Below are positions 35,750 to 46,087 of a DNA stretch of 64,000 bases, piece after piece. The position numbers were made by a program, and so were the translations under genes. How positions within the stretch are numbered: position 1 is the first letter of the stretch; the number at the start of each line of letters is the position of its first letter. This DNA comes from an uncultured Clostridia bacterium (lineage in GTDB: Bacteria; Bacillota; Clostridia; Oscillospirales; Ruminococcaceae), in NCBI GenBank assembly GCA_947510165.1, contig CANNSB010000003.1, positions 1 through 64,000 on the forward strand, written 5' to 3'. Under the pieces are notes generated by a model, which saw only the letters and a list, made by a program, of their open reading frames with translations, searched no databases and was not told the origin of the DNA.

Positions 35750-37027
35750 TTTTACTTGTACACCTGTATAATAGTGTTTTAAAATATCTATATAAGAATA
35801 TGAAGAATTTGAAGCATATCCATTTGCACCATCTTGGCTCATTCCAACACCATGGCCATAACCATATGTAGAAAAAATAAAATTATTATTCAAATAATTT
35901 ATATCAAATTTCGGACTTTTAAGTAAAAATTTTCCATTTTCAACTAATATTTTTTCTCTAATATCTCGGCCTGTTATTGTTTTTCCGTTAGCATGAGTAT
36001 TATTAAATAAGTTTATTCTTGCTATATACCCACCTGATGTTAATCCTCCTTGTGATTGTGGTAAAAATTGAAACCAATCATTTTCCATACCAAAAGGAAG
36101 AATAATATTTGCATTTTTCTTCACCATATTTTGAACTCTATTTTTATCTATTATAACTTTTGTATTCCAATTTTTTGCCTTAGAAAAACGATTGCCATCA
36201 TCATAAAAACTATCAACACTTATTAAATATGGTATTGTTCCACCCCATACATCGGCAGAAGAATTTGTTCTTCCTGCTGATGTTGCGTGATAAACAGTGT
36301 TGGAGATTTCATTGTTATAATAGACTAATTTATTTATAACTTGAGATGATAACTTTTTTATATTATCAGCTGGAGTTCTTCCTCCAACTGAAGGAGATAT
36401 CCCTTTATTATTATTATATCTTATATATGAATGTGTAGCAACAGCTTGTGCTTTTATTGCTTCTGGATGAAAACTAGGACTTATCTCTGATGCAACGACT
36501 TGAGATACGATGTTTATTGGATTATCTGTAATTAATTTTCCATTTATTTTAATAGTTAAGTCAGATAAATTGGTAGTGGGAGGAAGATTATCTATTTCTT
36601 CATCTGGTATTGGAGGGGTTGGAATATTTGGATTAGTTGTATCTGGATTCCCCACATTTTCATTTAAATTATTTTCTTCCTCTAAATTATCTTGATTGTT
36701 ATTATCATTTTGATCAAGTTGATTATTTTTATTATCATTATTATTATCAAGTGATATATCTTGATTGGCAAAAGAGGCTTTTAATAAATCAGAATCATTC
36801 TTATCTTCTGATTTATTAAATATGGTTTGATAACCGATATCATTATCAGAATTTTTATTTTGCACATTTTGATTTTCTAAATTCTGTCTATTCGGTATAG
36901 AAGTATAATTTTCATCTTTATTAATTATCGGGTTTTCTATTTTGTTAGAAAATCCAGTTAAAATAAATATAAATACAATAAATATTATTATTGATATAGC
37001 TATTTTTTTCCTATTATCAGTATACAT
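35747..37027 (-). CDS. spoIID: Stage II sporulation protein D
   Basis: 426 residues. One N-terminal membrane helix and a long Asn/Asp/Pro linker (about 30-150) precede the SpoIID lytic transglycosylase domain: VVASEISPSFHPEAIKAQAV, HATSAGRTNSSADVWGG and YGHGVGMSQDGANGYA. It cleaves glycan strands exposed by SpoIIP during engulfment. It is longer than average because of the linker. Sortase lies just upstream. Confidence 0.92.
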   Translation of the reverse strand: MYTDNRKKIAISIIIFIVFIFILTGFSNKIENPIINKDENYTSIPNRQNLENQNVQNKNSDNDIGYQTIFNKSEDKNDSDLLKASFANQDISLDNNNDNKNNQLDQNDNNNQDNLEEENNLNENVGNPDTTNPNIPTPPIPDEEIDNLPPTTNLSDLTIKINGKLITDNPINIVSQVVASEISPSFHPEAIKAQAVATHSYIRYNNNKGISPSVGGRTPADNIKKLSSQVINKLVYYNNEISNTVYHATSAGRTNSSADVWGGTIPYLISVDSFYDDGNRFSKAKNWNTKVIIDKNRVQNMVKKNANIILPFGMENDWFQFLPQSQGGLTSGGYIARINLFNNTHANGKTITGRDIREKILVENGKFLLKSPKFDINYLNNNFIFSTYGYGHGVGMSQDGANGYASNSSYSYIDILKHYYTGVQVK

Positions 37028-37089
37028 ATATTAAACAATCCTTCATTTTTTATTATAAATTTTGTATCGTATATTAAATCGGACAAAGT

Positions 37090-38037
37090 TTAATTAATTG
37101 AAGGAATTTTATTTCCATATTTTTTATAGTATGAGTTTGGGTATATAGGGTTGGGGTTTACTGTTGAATTTGATGTATCAACATTTTCACTCTCACCGCT
37201 ACGAATTTGTCTAGCGACTAGAACTAATCTAGATCCTTCTATTTCATTTATACAAGTTGATAGAGTTAGAAGTTTATCATTAGAATTGACATCAACTTTT
37301 GTGTCATAAAGCTCTCTATCTTTAATTTTTTTTATATATTGATTAAAAGATGAATCTGAATTATTTTCTATAAAATCATGATAGTTAAAAAAATTAGGAT
37401 CTGTTTGATCTACATCAGTTATAAATACACTTAATATTTTATATTTTCTATTTTCATATAGAGAGTTGAATTCTAGTAGGGGATTTTCTTTATAGAATGA
37501 AATCTTTCTAAATTTGTTTATATCACCAAACAATCTTCCTCCGTTGATATTATGTGCATATAATATCGTATTTGTCGAAGCGTTATTTTTAGACATATTA
37601 TTTCTAAAATCTGCAAAGGGTATCCCGTGATCATCATATTTTTTATTAAAATCTTTATAAAGATAAAAATCATTATCTTTAGATTGAACAACCGGATGGT
37701 TTATTTTTGTATTTTGTATTTTTATCCATCCAACTATATCAGGGTTTATATCCATTAAACCTGCATATTGTTCTAAAACACCTTCAGGGAGGTTTTTAAT
37801 CTGTTCTTTAGTTGGTTTATTATCGTATAGAGTTTGTAAATTTTGCTCTGATATTGTTGTGTCTATATGTTTGATTAAATAATTTATGATATATATAGAT
37901 GATAGTATTATTGCAATTATTGAAATTAAAAATATAAATTTTCTTATAATTTCTTTTATAGAATCACCCTTGTATGGAAATAGATATATTAAAATTCTTT
38001 TATATAATGGTTTTTTATATTTATTGCGGTTAAACAT
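37090..38037 (-). CDS. srtB: Class B sortase
   Basis: 315 residues, with one N-terminal membrane helix (about 31-52). The catalytic triad is visible: His in TNTILYAHN, Cys in LLTLSTCINE and Arg in GSRLVLVARQ. SrtB cleaves sorting signals and links proteins to the wall. The surface protein at 46088-48430 with an IPMTG tail is the only candidate substrate in the window. The C-terminus has a short Pro/Asn tail. Confidence 0.9.
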   Translation of the reverse strand: MFNRNKYKKPLYKRILIYLFPYKGDSIKEIIRKFIFLISIIAIILSSIYIINYLIKHIDTTISEQNLQTLYDNKPTKEQIKNLPEGVLEQYAGLMDINPDIVGWIKIQNTKINHPVVQSKDNDFYLYKDFNKKYDDHGIPFADFRNNMSKNNASTNTILYAHNINGGRLFGDINKFRKISFYKENPLLEFNSLYENRKYKILSVFITDVDQTDPNFFNYHDFIENNSDSSFNQYIKKIKDRELYDTKVDVNSNDKLLTLSTCINEIEGSRLVLVARQIRSGESENVDTSNSTVNPNPIYPNSYYKKYGNKIPSIN

Positions 38038-38051
38038 TATATGACTCCTTT

Positions 38052-39227
38052 TTAATAATTACTAATCATTTCTAATTTTACGGATAGTATTGCTTTTTCT
38101 ATTATCGGCATAAAATCAAATTTACTTTCATTTATTTTAACAGAAGTTATATCTGGTTTAGTTTTAGGATGTTTTGGAGTAAAAATAGTACAACAATCTT
38201 CATAAGGTAAAATAGATGTTTCAAAAGTATCAATTTTTTTTGCTATATCTATTATTTCAAGTTTATCCATCCCTATAAGAGGTCTAAATATTGGCATATT
38301 GGCTATTTCATTTGTACATGAAATAGCCAATAGCGTTTGGCTTGCTACTTGTGCTAAGCTTTCTCCACTTATTAAACAATTTATATTATTTGATATAGCT
38401 ATTTTTTCAGAAATTATAATCATAATACGTCTCATAATAATTGTAAAAAGGTTTTCATCACAATATTTTTTTATTGCAAGCTGTATTTCAGTAAAATTTA
38501 TAGAATAATAAGCTATTGTATTAGTGTATTTAGAGAGTTTTAAAGCTAATTCTTTAACTTTTTCTTCTGCTTTATCACTTGTATAAGGAGGAGCGATAAA
38601 ATGAATTGCAGAAATTTGGAGACCTCTCTTAGCCATCATATATCCAGCAACAGGGCTATCAATACCACCTGACAGCATAAGCATGCCATGTCCACTAGAT
38701 CCAACTGGCATACCTTTTGCACCCTCTATCTTTCCACAATATATATATGCAAATCGTTCTCTTATTTCTACTGTTAGATGAATGTCAGGGTTTTTAAGAT
38801 TTACAGAAATATTTTTATACTTGTTTAAAATATGTTCTCCAATTTTGGATTCTATTTCTGTAGAGAGCATAGGAAATGTTTTATCTGCACGTTTTGCATC
38901 AACTCTAAAGGATGATATATTTCTAAAAATTTCATCAAATTTTGTTATTGAATATTGTTTTATATTTTCAAAGTTTTTTTCAATGGCAAAAGCCTTACAT
39001 AAAGTTGCTATTCCAAATATATCTTTAAGTTTATCTAATACTATATCAATATTTATATTATTGTCAATAGGTTCTATGTATATTGTAGATTGAGATTTTG
39101 ATATTTTAAACCTTCCTAGCTTTTCAATTTGTTTATTTATATTTTTAATAAGTATAGATTCAAAGTTTCCTCTGTTTAGACCTTTTAGTGCAATTTCTCC
39201 ATTTTTTATAAGTATTATTTCTTTCAT
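38052..39227 (-). CDS. thiI: tRNA 4-thiouridine synthase ThiI
   Basis: 391 residues. An N-terminal ferredoxin-like/THUMP region precedes the PP-loop LMLSGGIDSPVAGYMMAKRG. There is no C-terminal rhodanese domain, as in most Firmicutes, so sulfur would come directly from the desulfurase encoded 43 bp upstream. The role is s4U8 formation in tRNA and sometimes thiazole synthesis. It is in an operon with the nifS-like gene. Confidence 0.93.
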   Translation of the reverse strand: MKEIILIKNGEIALKGLNRGNFESILIKNINKQIEKLGRFKISKSQSTIYIEPIDNNINIDIVLDKLKDIFGIATLCKAFAIEKNFENIKQYSITKFDEIFRNISSFRVDAKRADKTFPMLSTEIESKIGEHILNKYKNISVNLKNPDIHLTVEIRERFAYIYCGKIEGAKGMPVGSSGHGMLMLSGGIDSPVAGYMMAKRGLQISAIHFIAPPYTSDKAEEKVKELALKLSKYTNTIAYYSINFTEIQLAIKKYCDENLFTIIMRRIMIIISEKIAISNNINCLISGESLAQVASQTLLAISCTNEIANMPIFRPLIGMDKLEIIDIAKKIDTFETSILPYEDCCTIFTPKHPKTKPDITSVKINESKFDFMPIIEKAILSVKLEMISNY

Positions 39228-39270
39228 AAAAACACCATCATTTTCATTAAAATAATTTATAAAACAGATA

Positions 39271-40410
39271 TTAAAAATTTAATATCTGTCCTTTTGCAAG
39301 ATTTATAATATCAAAAAAAATATTAATTTCTTCTATTGTATTATATGTGGAAAAACTAATACGTATAGATGAATTTAGTTTATCGTTAGAAAGGTTAAAT
39401 TCTTTTAAAATTCGACTTTTTTTACCTTTAGAACAACTAGATCCCGAAGAGACAAATACATTATTAGAAGATAAAAAATTAACTAGAATTTCTGAATGTA
39501 TCTTATCTACAGTTATATTTATTATATGGTTTACTGTTTTTCCGAATGAACCAAGTTTTACAAAATCATATTTATCTATATTTTTTATAAAATGATTATA
39601 TAAATTTTTATATATCTCTATATTTTTTTCTATATTATCACATATATTTAATAAATTCAAACTAAAACAGTGTATATATGGCAGATTTTCGGTTCCTGGA
39701 AGTATAGAATTTTGTTGATTACCGCCGAATATTACAGGATTTAATTTAACATTTTTACGTATAATTAACCCACCTATGCCTTTTGCAGAATGTAATTTAT
39801 GTCCACTAAATGTAAATATATCTATATTTTTTAATTCATTAAAATTTATATTTATTTTTCCTAAAGATTGGACTATATCTGAGTGTACTATAATATCTGA
39901 TGATACTTTTTTTGCATCATCTGCAATTTTTTTTATAGGAATAATAGAGCCAGTTTCGTTGTTTACATTCATCATAGATATCATTATTGTGTCTTTATTT
40001 ATTTTTTTTATAAAGTCTTCTGAATAGAAATTTCCATCATACCGAGGAGGAATTTCTATAATTTCAAATCCATATTTTTTTAAAGAATAAAGAGGAGATA
40101 TAACTGATGGATGTTCTATTGAGGATGTTATAATATTTTTATTTTTATTTTTAAATTTATAGGCAACTCCTAATATTGCAATGTTATTACTCTGTGTTGC
40201 TCCTGATGTAAATATAACTTCATTTTGTTCGCATTTAAAGATAGAAGCTAGGATATTTTTAGCATTTTTTAAAATTTTATCAGCTTGGATACCTTTTTTA
40301 TGTAATGATGATGGGTTTCCATAGTTATCTGATAATAAAAATTTTGATAAATTGGATGTGAAAATTTCAGAAGGCTTTGTTGTTCCACAGTTATCAAAAT
40401 ATATCTCCAT
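39271..40410 (-). CDS. nifS: Cysteine desulfurase (NifS/IscS-like, ThiI partner)
   Basis: 379 residues. The PLP lysine is in SGHKLHSAKGIGGLI, the active-site cysteine in SSGSSCSKGKKSRIL, and the N-terminal YFDNCGTTKPS is typical. It mobilises sulfur from cysteine, here presumably for ThiI. Its ATG abuts the stop of the upstream glycosyltransferase gene (TAA then ATG), suggesting translational coupling. Confidence 0.92.
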   Translation of the reverse strand: MEIYFDNCGTTKPSEIFTSNLSKFLLSDNYGNPSSLHKKGIQADKILKNAKNILASIFKCEQNEVIFTSGATQSNNIAILGVAYKFKNKNKNIITSSIEHPSVISPLYSLKKYGFEIIEIPPRYDGNFYSEDFIKKINKDTIMISMMNVNNETGSIIPIKKIADDAKKVSSDIIVHSDIVQSLGKININFNELKNIDIFTFSGHKLHSAKGIGGLIIRKNVKLNPVIFGGNQQNSILPGTENLPYIHCFSLNLLNICDNIEKNIEIYKNLYNHFIKNIDKYDFVKLGSFGKTVNHIINITVDKIHSEILVNFLSSNNVFVSSGSSCSKGKKSRILKEFNLSNDKLNSSIRISFSTYNTIEEINIFFDIINLAKGQILNF

Positions 40411-41388
40411 TTAATCTATTTCCTTATCTTTTTTTTCTAAACTATCATCATTTAAAAAATTTTCTAGTATAAATCTTGGTCTTTTTTTAACCTCATTATA
40501 GATTTTACCTATATATTCTCCTAAAGCACCGATGCAAAGAAGTTGTATTCCACCTATCATCCAGATAGATGCAACAATTGTTGTCCATCCATCAACTGTT
40601 TGTCCGATTATTTTTGCGATAATAGAATATATGCAAACGATGGCACTTAATATAAATATAATAATGCCTAATGAAAATATTAATCTTATTGGCTTTATAG
40701 AAAATGACGTTATGCCATCTAGAGCAAAGGAAATCATTTTTTTTAAAGGGTATTTAGAAGTTCCGGCAAATCTTTCGTTTCTTATATATTTTACAATGGA
40801 AGATTTATATCCTATTAATGGAATAATTCCACGCAAAAATAAATTACTTTCTTCATATTGTGATAAAGAATCTAAAGCTTTTTTGCTCATAAGACGGTAA
40901 TCAGCATGATTATGAACTATATCTACACCAAGTTTGTTCATTATTTTATAGAATGCTAAAGCAGAGTGTTTTTTAAAAAAGGTATCTTTTTTTCTAGAGC
41001 TTCTAACGCCATAAACGATTTCGTTTCCTTTTTCATATTCTTCATAAAATTTGTCTATAGCTGATATGTCATCTTGAAGATCGGAATCCAATGAAATAGT
41101 TACGTTACAATGTTTTCTAGCCGTCATTAGTCCAGCAAGAAGGGCATTTTGGTGCCCTCTATTTCTGGATAATTTCAAACCAATTATTTTTTTATCTTTT
41201 TTGTGTAGTCTAGATATAATTTCCCATGTTTTATCTTTACTACCATCATCAACTAGCATAATTCTACTTTTTTCTGAAATTTTATTTTTTTCTATTAAGC
41301 TTTCTAATTTATCAATTAATATTGTAGAAGTATGCTCTATAACTTCCTCTTCGTTATAACATGGTATGACTAAATATAATATATTCAT
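40411..41388 (-). CDS. csbB: GtrB/DPM1-like polyprenyl-phosphate glycosyltransferase
   Basis: 325 residues. A GT2 domain with VIPCYNEEEVIE, MLVDDGSKDKTW, LSRNRGHQNALLAGL and SLDSDLQDD is followed by two C-terminal membrane helices. These enzymes load a sugar on undecaprenyl phosphate for export. The YfhO-family gene 6 bp upstream matches the csbB-yfhO pair of Bacillus, which glycosylates wall polymers. Confidence 0.9.
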   Translation of the reverse strand: MNILYLVIPCYNEEEVIEHTSTILIDKLESLIEKNKISEKSRIMLVDDGSKDKTWEIISRLHKKDKKIIGLKLSRNRGHQNALLAGLMTARKHCNVTISLDSDLQDDISAIDKFYEEYEKGNEIVYGVRSSRKKDTFFKKHSALAFYKIMNKLGVDIVHNHADYRLMSKKALDSLSQYEESNLFLRGIIPLIGYKSSIVKYIRNERFAGTSKYPLKKMISFALDGITSFSIKPIRLIFSLGIIIFILSAIVCIYSIIAKIIGQTVDGWTTIVASIWMIGGIQLLCIGALGEYIGKIYNEVKKRPRFILENFLNDDSLEKKDKEID

Positions 41389-41394
41389 AAAATT

Positions 41395-43707
41395 TTATGA
41401 CCTCTTATTTTTATATTTTTTTTTCTTTATAAAGATAACTATATAAATTATAAATATTATACCTGATATTATAGATATAATAATTCCGATTTTTAATCCA
41501 GGCGTTTTATATTCAAAAACAATTTTATTATCACCTTTTGGAGCGACGACAGACATAAAACCTATATTTGATTTTATTATTTCTGTTGGTTCGTCATTTA
41601 CATAAGCTTTCCAACCTTTATCGAATGGAACACTAAAGAAAACAAGATTTTCTTTATCTAAATTTATTTTTGATATAAATCCTTTATTATTAGTTTCAAA
41701 TTCATAGCTAGATTGTTTTTTTCTGTCTTTAGTATCCTCCATATAGTCGTTTGGATATGAATTTTGTGCTATATCATTAGGAAGTTTTTTTAATAGATGT
41801 GGAAATTTTATTTCTAAACCATCTAAATATATACCTTTCATTAATAGCAGATTTCTTTTCTTTTCTGGATAATTTTCAAACATAGTTTTATCTATATAAT
41901 AATCATATGTAAATCCCATTGGCAAGAACAAATCATTTTTATATATTCTAAATCCAGCTCTTGTATCTAAAAAAGAAAATCCAGGTGTATCAACTTTATT
42001 CTCTTCTTTATCTTCAGTTAATATATATTTTACAGAAAGAAGACCTCTTAGACCATATTGTTCTGCTGGTGGTTTTGAATGGACATTTCTTTCTATGCCT
42101 AACTCTGGATAAAATTCCATTATAGATGGAGGTACAACACTATGAAATGTTTGAATATTTGACATACCCCAGTACATACCCCAGTTGTCCATACCATTTA
42201 ATATATCTATTCTATAAAATTCATCTTCAGGAAGATTTAAAGTTTTAGGAGCATTTAATCCTTTATCTATGATATCTCTTTCATGAAAAGAATGTACCTT
42301 TCCTGATGATATAAATATAATAGAATATATAACAGTTATTATGCATATCGAATAAAGACTTAGAGAGAATAGCATTCTTGAATTTTTTTTATACTTAGTC
42401 ACAAGTATATAAACTATATATAATGAGACTAAAGATATCATTACACTTAGCCAAAATTTTAGAGAAGATGGTGGAAGTCCTCCCCATTTTAATATATTAT
42501 CCTTGATAACAGGTATAATTCCTATTATTGAGAATGATAACACTACATATAATGAAAATTTAATTCCATAACGTATATCAATTTTTCTATTTTCTAATGA
42601 TAGAGTTGTTATTAGTGCCATTATAAGAATAGGCATATAAAACCATCTAGCGTAATATGATGTATTTAGGGCATAAAACATACTATTTAATCCAGGAATA
42701 AATGCCATAATTCCACATACAATTAGTATTGTTTTTGTCCAATGTTTTTTTGTATATTTAAAAAATGATATAACTGCAGTCATAGTAAATAGGGGGAGCA
42801 TAGCTGCGATGGATGACCATTTAGCATTATTTTCTGGAAAAAAGTTTGGTCTAGATGGAATATCAGGAGGGAAAAATAAACTATGTATTATAGAAGGATA
42901 TCTTTGAACATCGTTATATAATAAAAAATTCCATCCTGTCAAAAATTCTGAAACTCTATAATTTCCTGATATAGCTAGGGCAGACGGGAGCAGTATAAAA
43001 ACAGCCATCGCTACACCAATTATAGACTCGAACGCTAGTATTAGTATTTTTTTAAAGTTTACATTAAATTCTTTTGAACTAAGTCGAATTATAAAATATA
43101 TGATTAAAAACACAACTTGTCCAGCAAAGAAAAAATAGTTTACTATTGCGTTTATTGCTATACTTATAGCAAATAGACCTTTTTTATTATTTATGACTGA
43201 TTCTTCTAATCCTATTAATAATAATGGGAAAAATACGATAGATTCATTAAAGTGATTAAAAAAGACGTTATAAATATTGAATCCACAGAAGGCAAACATT
43301 ATTCCACCTATTATAGCAAAAGAAGATGTTTTAGAAAATCGTCTTATAAAAGCATAGGCAGTTAGAGAACTAAAGGAAAATTTTAATATTAACAATGGAC
43401 CCATAAGGTATGGAACCATAGAAGTTGGAAAAGGAAGTGTTAGCCAAAAGAAGGGACTACCTAATAGATAGAATGTATACGATCCAATAAAATTTGCACC
43501 TAGATCTGTATGCCAATTCCAAGCTATATTTCCTGATCTTATCGCTTCATGTGCAAGTTTATAGAAAGGGATTTGTTGGACATTATAGTCTCCAAAAAAT
43601 ATAAATATCCCGTTATCTAGGATTATAAATGGCAAAAATATAGCAATAGCGGTCGCCATTGCTATTAAAAAAACTTTTTTATACTCATATTTTTTTATAT
43701 TATACAT
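41395..43707 (-). CDS. yfhO: YfhO family GT-C-like membrane protein
   Basis: 770 residues with about 13 membrane helices. The conserved FGDYNVQQIPFYKLAHEAIR loop near the N-terminus holds the acidic residues typical of polyprenyl-phosphate-sugar-using transferases. The C-terminal 250 residues are an outside domain ending with a last helix and a Lys tail. It should transfer the sugar loaded by the neighbouring GtrB-like enzyme to a surface polymer. Confidence 0.88.
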   Translation of the reverse strand: MYNIKKYEYKKVFLIAMATAIAIFLPFIILDNGIFIFFGDYNVQQIPFYKLAHEAIRSGNIAWNWHTDLGANFIGSYTFYLLGSPFFWLTLPFPTSMVPYLMGPLLILKFSFSSLTAYAFIRRFSKTSSFAIIGGIMFAFCGFNIYNVFFNHFNESIVFFPLLLIGLEESVINNKKGLFAISIAINAIVNYFFFAGQVVFLIIYFIIRLSSKEFNVNFKKILILAFESIIGVAMAVFILLPSALAISGNYRVSEFLTGWNFLLYNDVQRYPSIIHSLFFPPDIPSRPNFFPENNAKWSSIAAMLPLFTMTAVISFFKYTKKHWTKTILIVCGIMAFIPGLNSMFYALNTSYYARWFYMPILIMALITTLSLENRKIDIRYGIKFSLYVVLSFSIIGIIPVIKDNILKWGGLPPSSLKFWLSVMISLVSLYIVYILVTKYKKNSRMLFSLSLYSICIITVIYSIIFISSGKVHSFHERDIIDKGLNAPKTLNLPEDEFYRIDILNGMDNWGMYWGMSNIQTFHSVVPPSIMEFYPELGIERNVHSKPPAEQYGLRGLLSVKYILTEDKEENKVDTPGFSFLDTRAGFRIYKNDLFLPMGFTYDYYIDKTMFENYPEKKRNLLLMKGIYLDGLEIKFPHLLKKLPNDIAQNSYPNDYMEDTKDRKKQSSYEFETNNKGFISKINLDKENLVFFSVPFDKGWKAYVNDEPTEIIKSNIGFMSVVAPKGDNKIVFEYKTPGLKIGIIISIISGIIFIIYIVIFIKKKKYKNKRS

Positions 43708-43788
43708 AAAAATACCAAACCTATTATTTTATTTTTTAAAGATTATATAAATTATTTTTAATTTATATAATCTTTAATAATGTTTATA

Positions 43789-45543
43789 TTATTTATCTAA
43801 AAGGGTATTACTGCAAACAACACCTCTTGCTGCATCTAGTGTAACAGTTATACCATTTTTAAGAATTTTTGTTGCATTTTTACAACCTATAAGAACTGGT
43901 ATATCTAATGCAAGTCCCACAGTTGCAGCATGGCATGACTCAGATTCACTTTCAACGATAATACCAGAAGCACTTTTTATTAGATGAAGTATATTATTAG
44001 TAGTTTCAGGGATAACTAATATATCACCATTTTTGAAATATTCCAATGCTTCTTTTTCATTTTGGCATATGCAAAGGTTTTCACAAGTTTTATTATTTGT
44101 TATACCTGTTCCAGATATTAGTATATCTCCTACAATATGAACTTTTAATAAATTTGTAGTTCCAGGAACTCCAAGGGGAACTCCGGCAGTTATAACAACT
44201 AAGTCTCCACTAGAAACTAAACCTTCATCAACTGCTCGTCTAACAGAATGATCAAAAAGGGTGTCCGTATTGTCTTTTTCTTCAACTATAACAGGTGTTA
44301 CACCCCATGAAAGATTTAGCTGTCTACAAACTGTCGCTATTGATGAACAGCTAATTATAGGTGCTAAAGGTCTATATTTACTAATCATTCTTGCTGTTTT
44401 TCCTGATTTTGTTACAGTTATTATTGATTTTGCTTTTAAATCATGAGCAGTTGTGACTGTTGCGTGGGATATAGCATTTGTTACACTTATTGAGCCATTA
44501 ATATCTCTTGTATTAAATCTTTTTACATAATCTATATCTTTTTCAGCTTTTTTTGCGATATTAGCCATAGCGGTAAGTGATTCAACAGGATACATTCCCG
44601 CAGCAGTTTCTCCAGAAAGCATTATTGCGCTTGTTCCATCATATATTGCATTTGCTACATCTGTTGCTTCTGCTCTAGTTGGTCTTGGATTTTTCATCAT
44701 ACTATCAAGCATCTGTGTAGCAGTTATAACCTGTTTTCCAGCATTATAAGATTTTTTGATAATCATTTTTTGTAAAACTGGAAGAGTTTCATATGGAATT
44801 TCTACACCCATATCTCCTCTTGCAATCATTACCCCGTCTGCAGATTGTATAATTTCATCTATATTATTAACTCCATCAGCATTTTCAATCTTTGCAATTA
44901 TTTTTATAGATTTACAATTATTTTTATTTAAAATTTTTCTAACCTGCATAACATCTTCGGCAGATCTTGTGAAAGAAGCAGCTATAAAATCAAAACCAGT
45001 TCTAACTCCAAACGATATGTCTTCTTCATCTTTTTTACTAATATATGGAAGAGATAATTTTACACCTGGAACATTTACACCCTTGTTATTCGATACATAA
45101 CCTCCATTTATAACTTTACAGGTTATGTTTTTGCTATCAAACGATTCAACTTTTAATTCTATTAAGCCATCATCTATCAAAATTCTAGTGTCCTTTTGTA
45201 TGTCTTGTGGAAGGTCTTTATATGTAATGGAAGATATTTTTTCTGTACCTAAAACATCTTCTGTAGTTAGAATAAATTCTGATCCAGTTTCTAAAAAAAC
45301 TTTTCCATCTTTAAATTGCTTTAACCTTATTTCAGGGCCCTTGGTGTCTAAAAGAGTTCCTATTGGAAGATTTAATTCTTCTCGTAAAGCCACAACAGCA
45401 TCAAATCTTTTTTTATGATCTTGATGTGTTTGATGTGAAAAGTTAAATCTAGCCACATTCATTCCTTCAACCATTAATTGTCTAAGAGTTTCTGTATTGT
45501 CTGTAGAAGGGCCAAGTGTACAAATTATTTTCGTTTTTCTCAT
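43789..45543 (-). CDS. pyk: Pyruvate kinase with C-terminal PEP-utiliser-like domain
   Basis: 584 residues from ATG at 45543 (GAGGTG upstream; the frame continues open before it). The N-terminal TKIICTLGPST, MVARGDMGVEI and ATQMLDSMMKNPRPTRAE are all present. The extra C-terminal domain (GIIVESESESCHAATVGLALDIPVL) is the phosphohistidine-like swivel found in Bacillus-type enzymes. It converts PEP and ADP to pyruvate and ATP, and with PPi-PFK forms the glycolytic set seen here. Confidence 0.95.
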   Translation of the reverse strand: MRKTKIICTLGPSTDNTETLRQLMVEGMNVARFNFSHQTHQDHKKRFDAVVALREELNLPIGTLLDTKGPEIRLKQFKDGKVFLETGSEFILTTEDVLGTEKISSITYKDLPQDIQKDTRILIDDGLIELKVESFDSKNITCKVINGGYVSNNKGVNVPGVKLSLPYISKKDEEDISFGVRTGFDFIAASFTRSAEDVMQVRKILNKNNCKSIKIIAKIENADGVNNIDEIIQSADGVMIARGDMGVEIPYETLPVLQKMIIKKSYNAGKQVITATQMLDSMMKNPRPTRAEATDVANAIYDGTSAIMLSGETAAGMYPVESLTAMANIAKKAEKDIDYVKRFNTRDINGSISVTNAISHATVTTAHDLKAKSIITVTKSGKTARMISKYRPLAPIISCSSIATVCRQLNLSWGVTPVIVEEKDNTDTLFDHSVRRAVDEGLVSSGDLVVITAGVPLGVPGTTNLLKVHIVGDILISGTGITNNKTCENLCICQNEKEALEYFKNGDILVIPETTNNILHLIKSASGIIVESESESCHAATVGLALDIPVLIGCKNATKILKNGITVTLDAARGVVCSNTLLDK

Positions 45544-45559
45544 ATTTTCACGCACCTCA

Positions 45560-46072
45560 TAATAGTAGTTTACATAAAATAACATATAATACAGTTATTT
45601 TATATTATAATTAATATATGTAATTTAATTGTTATTATTATATCATAAGTGATAGTAAAAAACTATAATAGAACTTTATCAACGATAACTATATCAAATT
45701 AAAATCTGTTTAATACATTTCACGAAAGAAGATATTATTTATATAATAATAGTGATATATTATATCTATTATCATGTTCTTTAATATCCGAATATCTAAT
45801 ATCTAATATCTAATATTTATTTATGTATTTTATTATATTTACAAAATTGGTAATGAATGTAACAATATAATTAACTTTGTTGACAACGTTAATTTATTCT
45901 ATGTATAATACGAAAATATAATTAGATATTTGATTAATCTTTTCTTATTTTATAAAATTATTATATATTATCTTTAATAAATTTAATTCATTTAATTTTA
46001 ATTATATAAAGATTTGTATAGATTAAGTAATATAATTTTAAATTTAAGATGGATTATAAATCAAAATAAAAG
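45560..46072. other. Long AT-rich intergenic region with a 7-bp repeat
   Basis: No gene is visible on either strand. It holds four tandem copies of AATATCT/AATATTT at 45791-45818 and one strong promoter (45880-45909). The remaining leader of about 170 bp before the surface-protein gene shows no recognised riboswitch. Confidence 0.6.
45880..45909 (+). promoter_or_regulatory. SigA promoter for the surface-protein gene
   Basis: TTGACA and TATAAT are exact and separated by 18 bp. Predicted transcription starts near 45916, giving a leader of about 170 nt. Confidence 0.8.
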
Positions 46073-46087
46073 GTGAGGCGTTATATT

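Noticed and set aside
45791-45818. CRISPR-like or iteron repeat
   Set aside because: Four 7-bp AATATCT units without spacers, too short and simple for an array or origin iterons.
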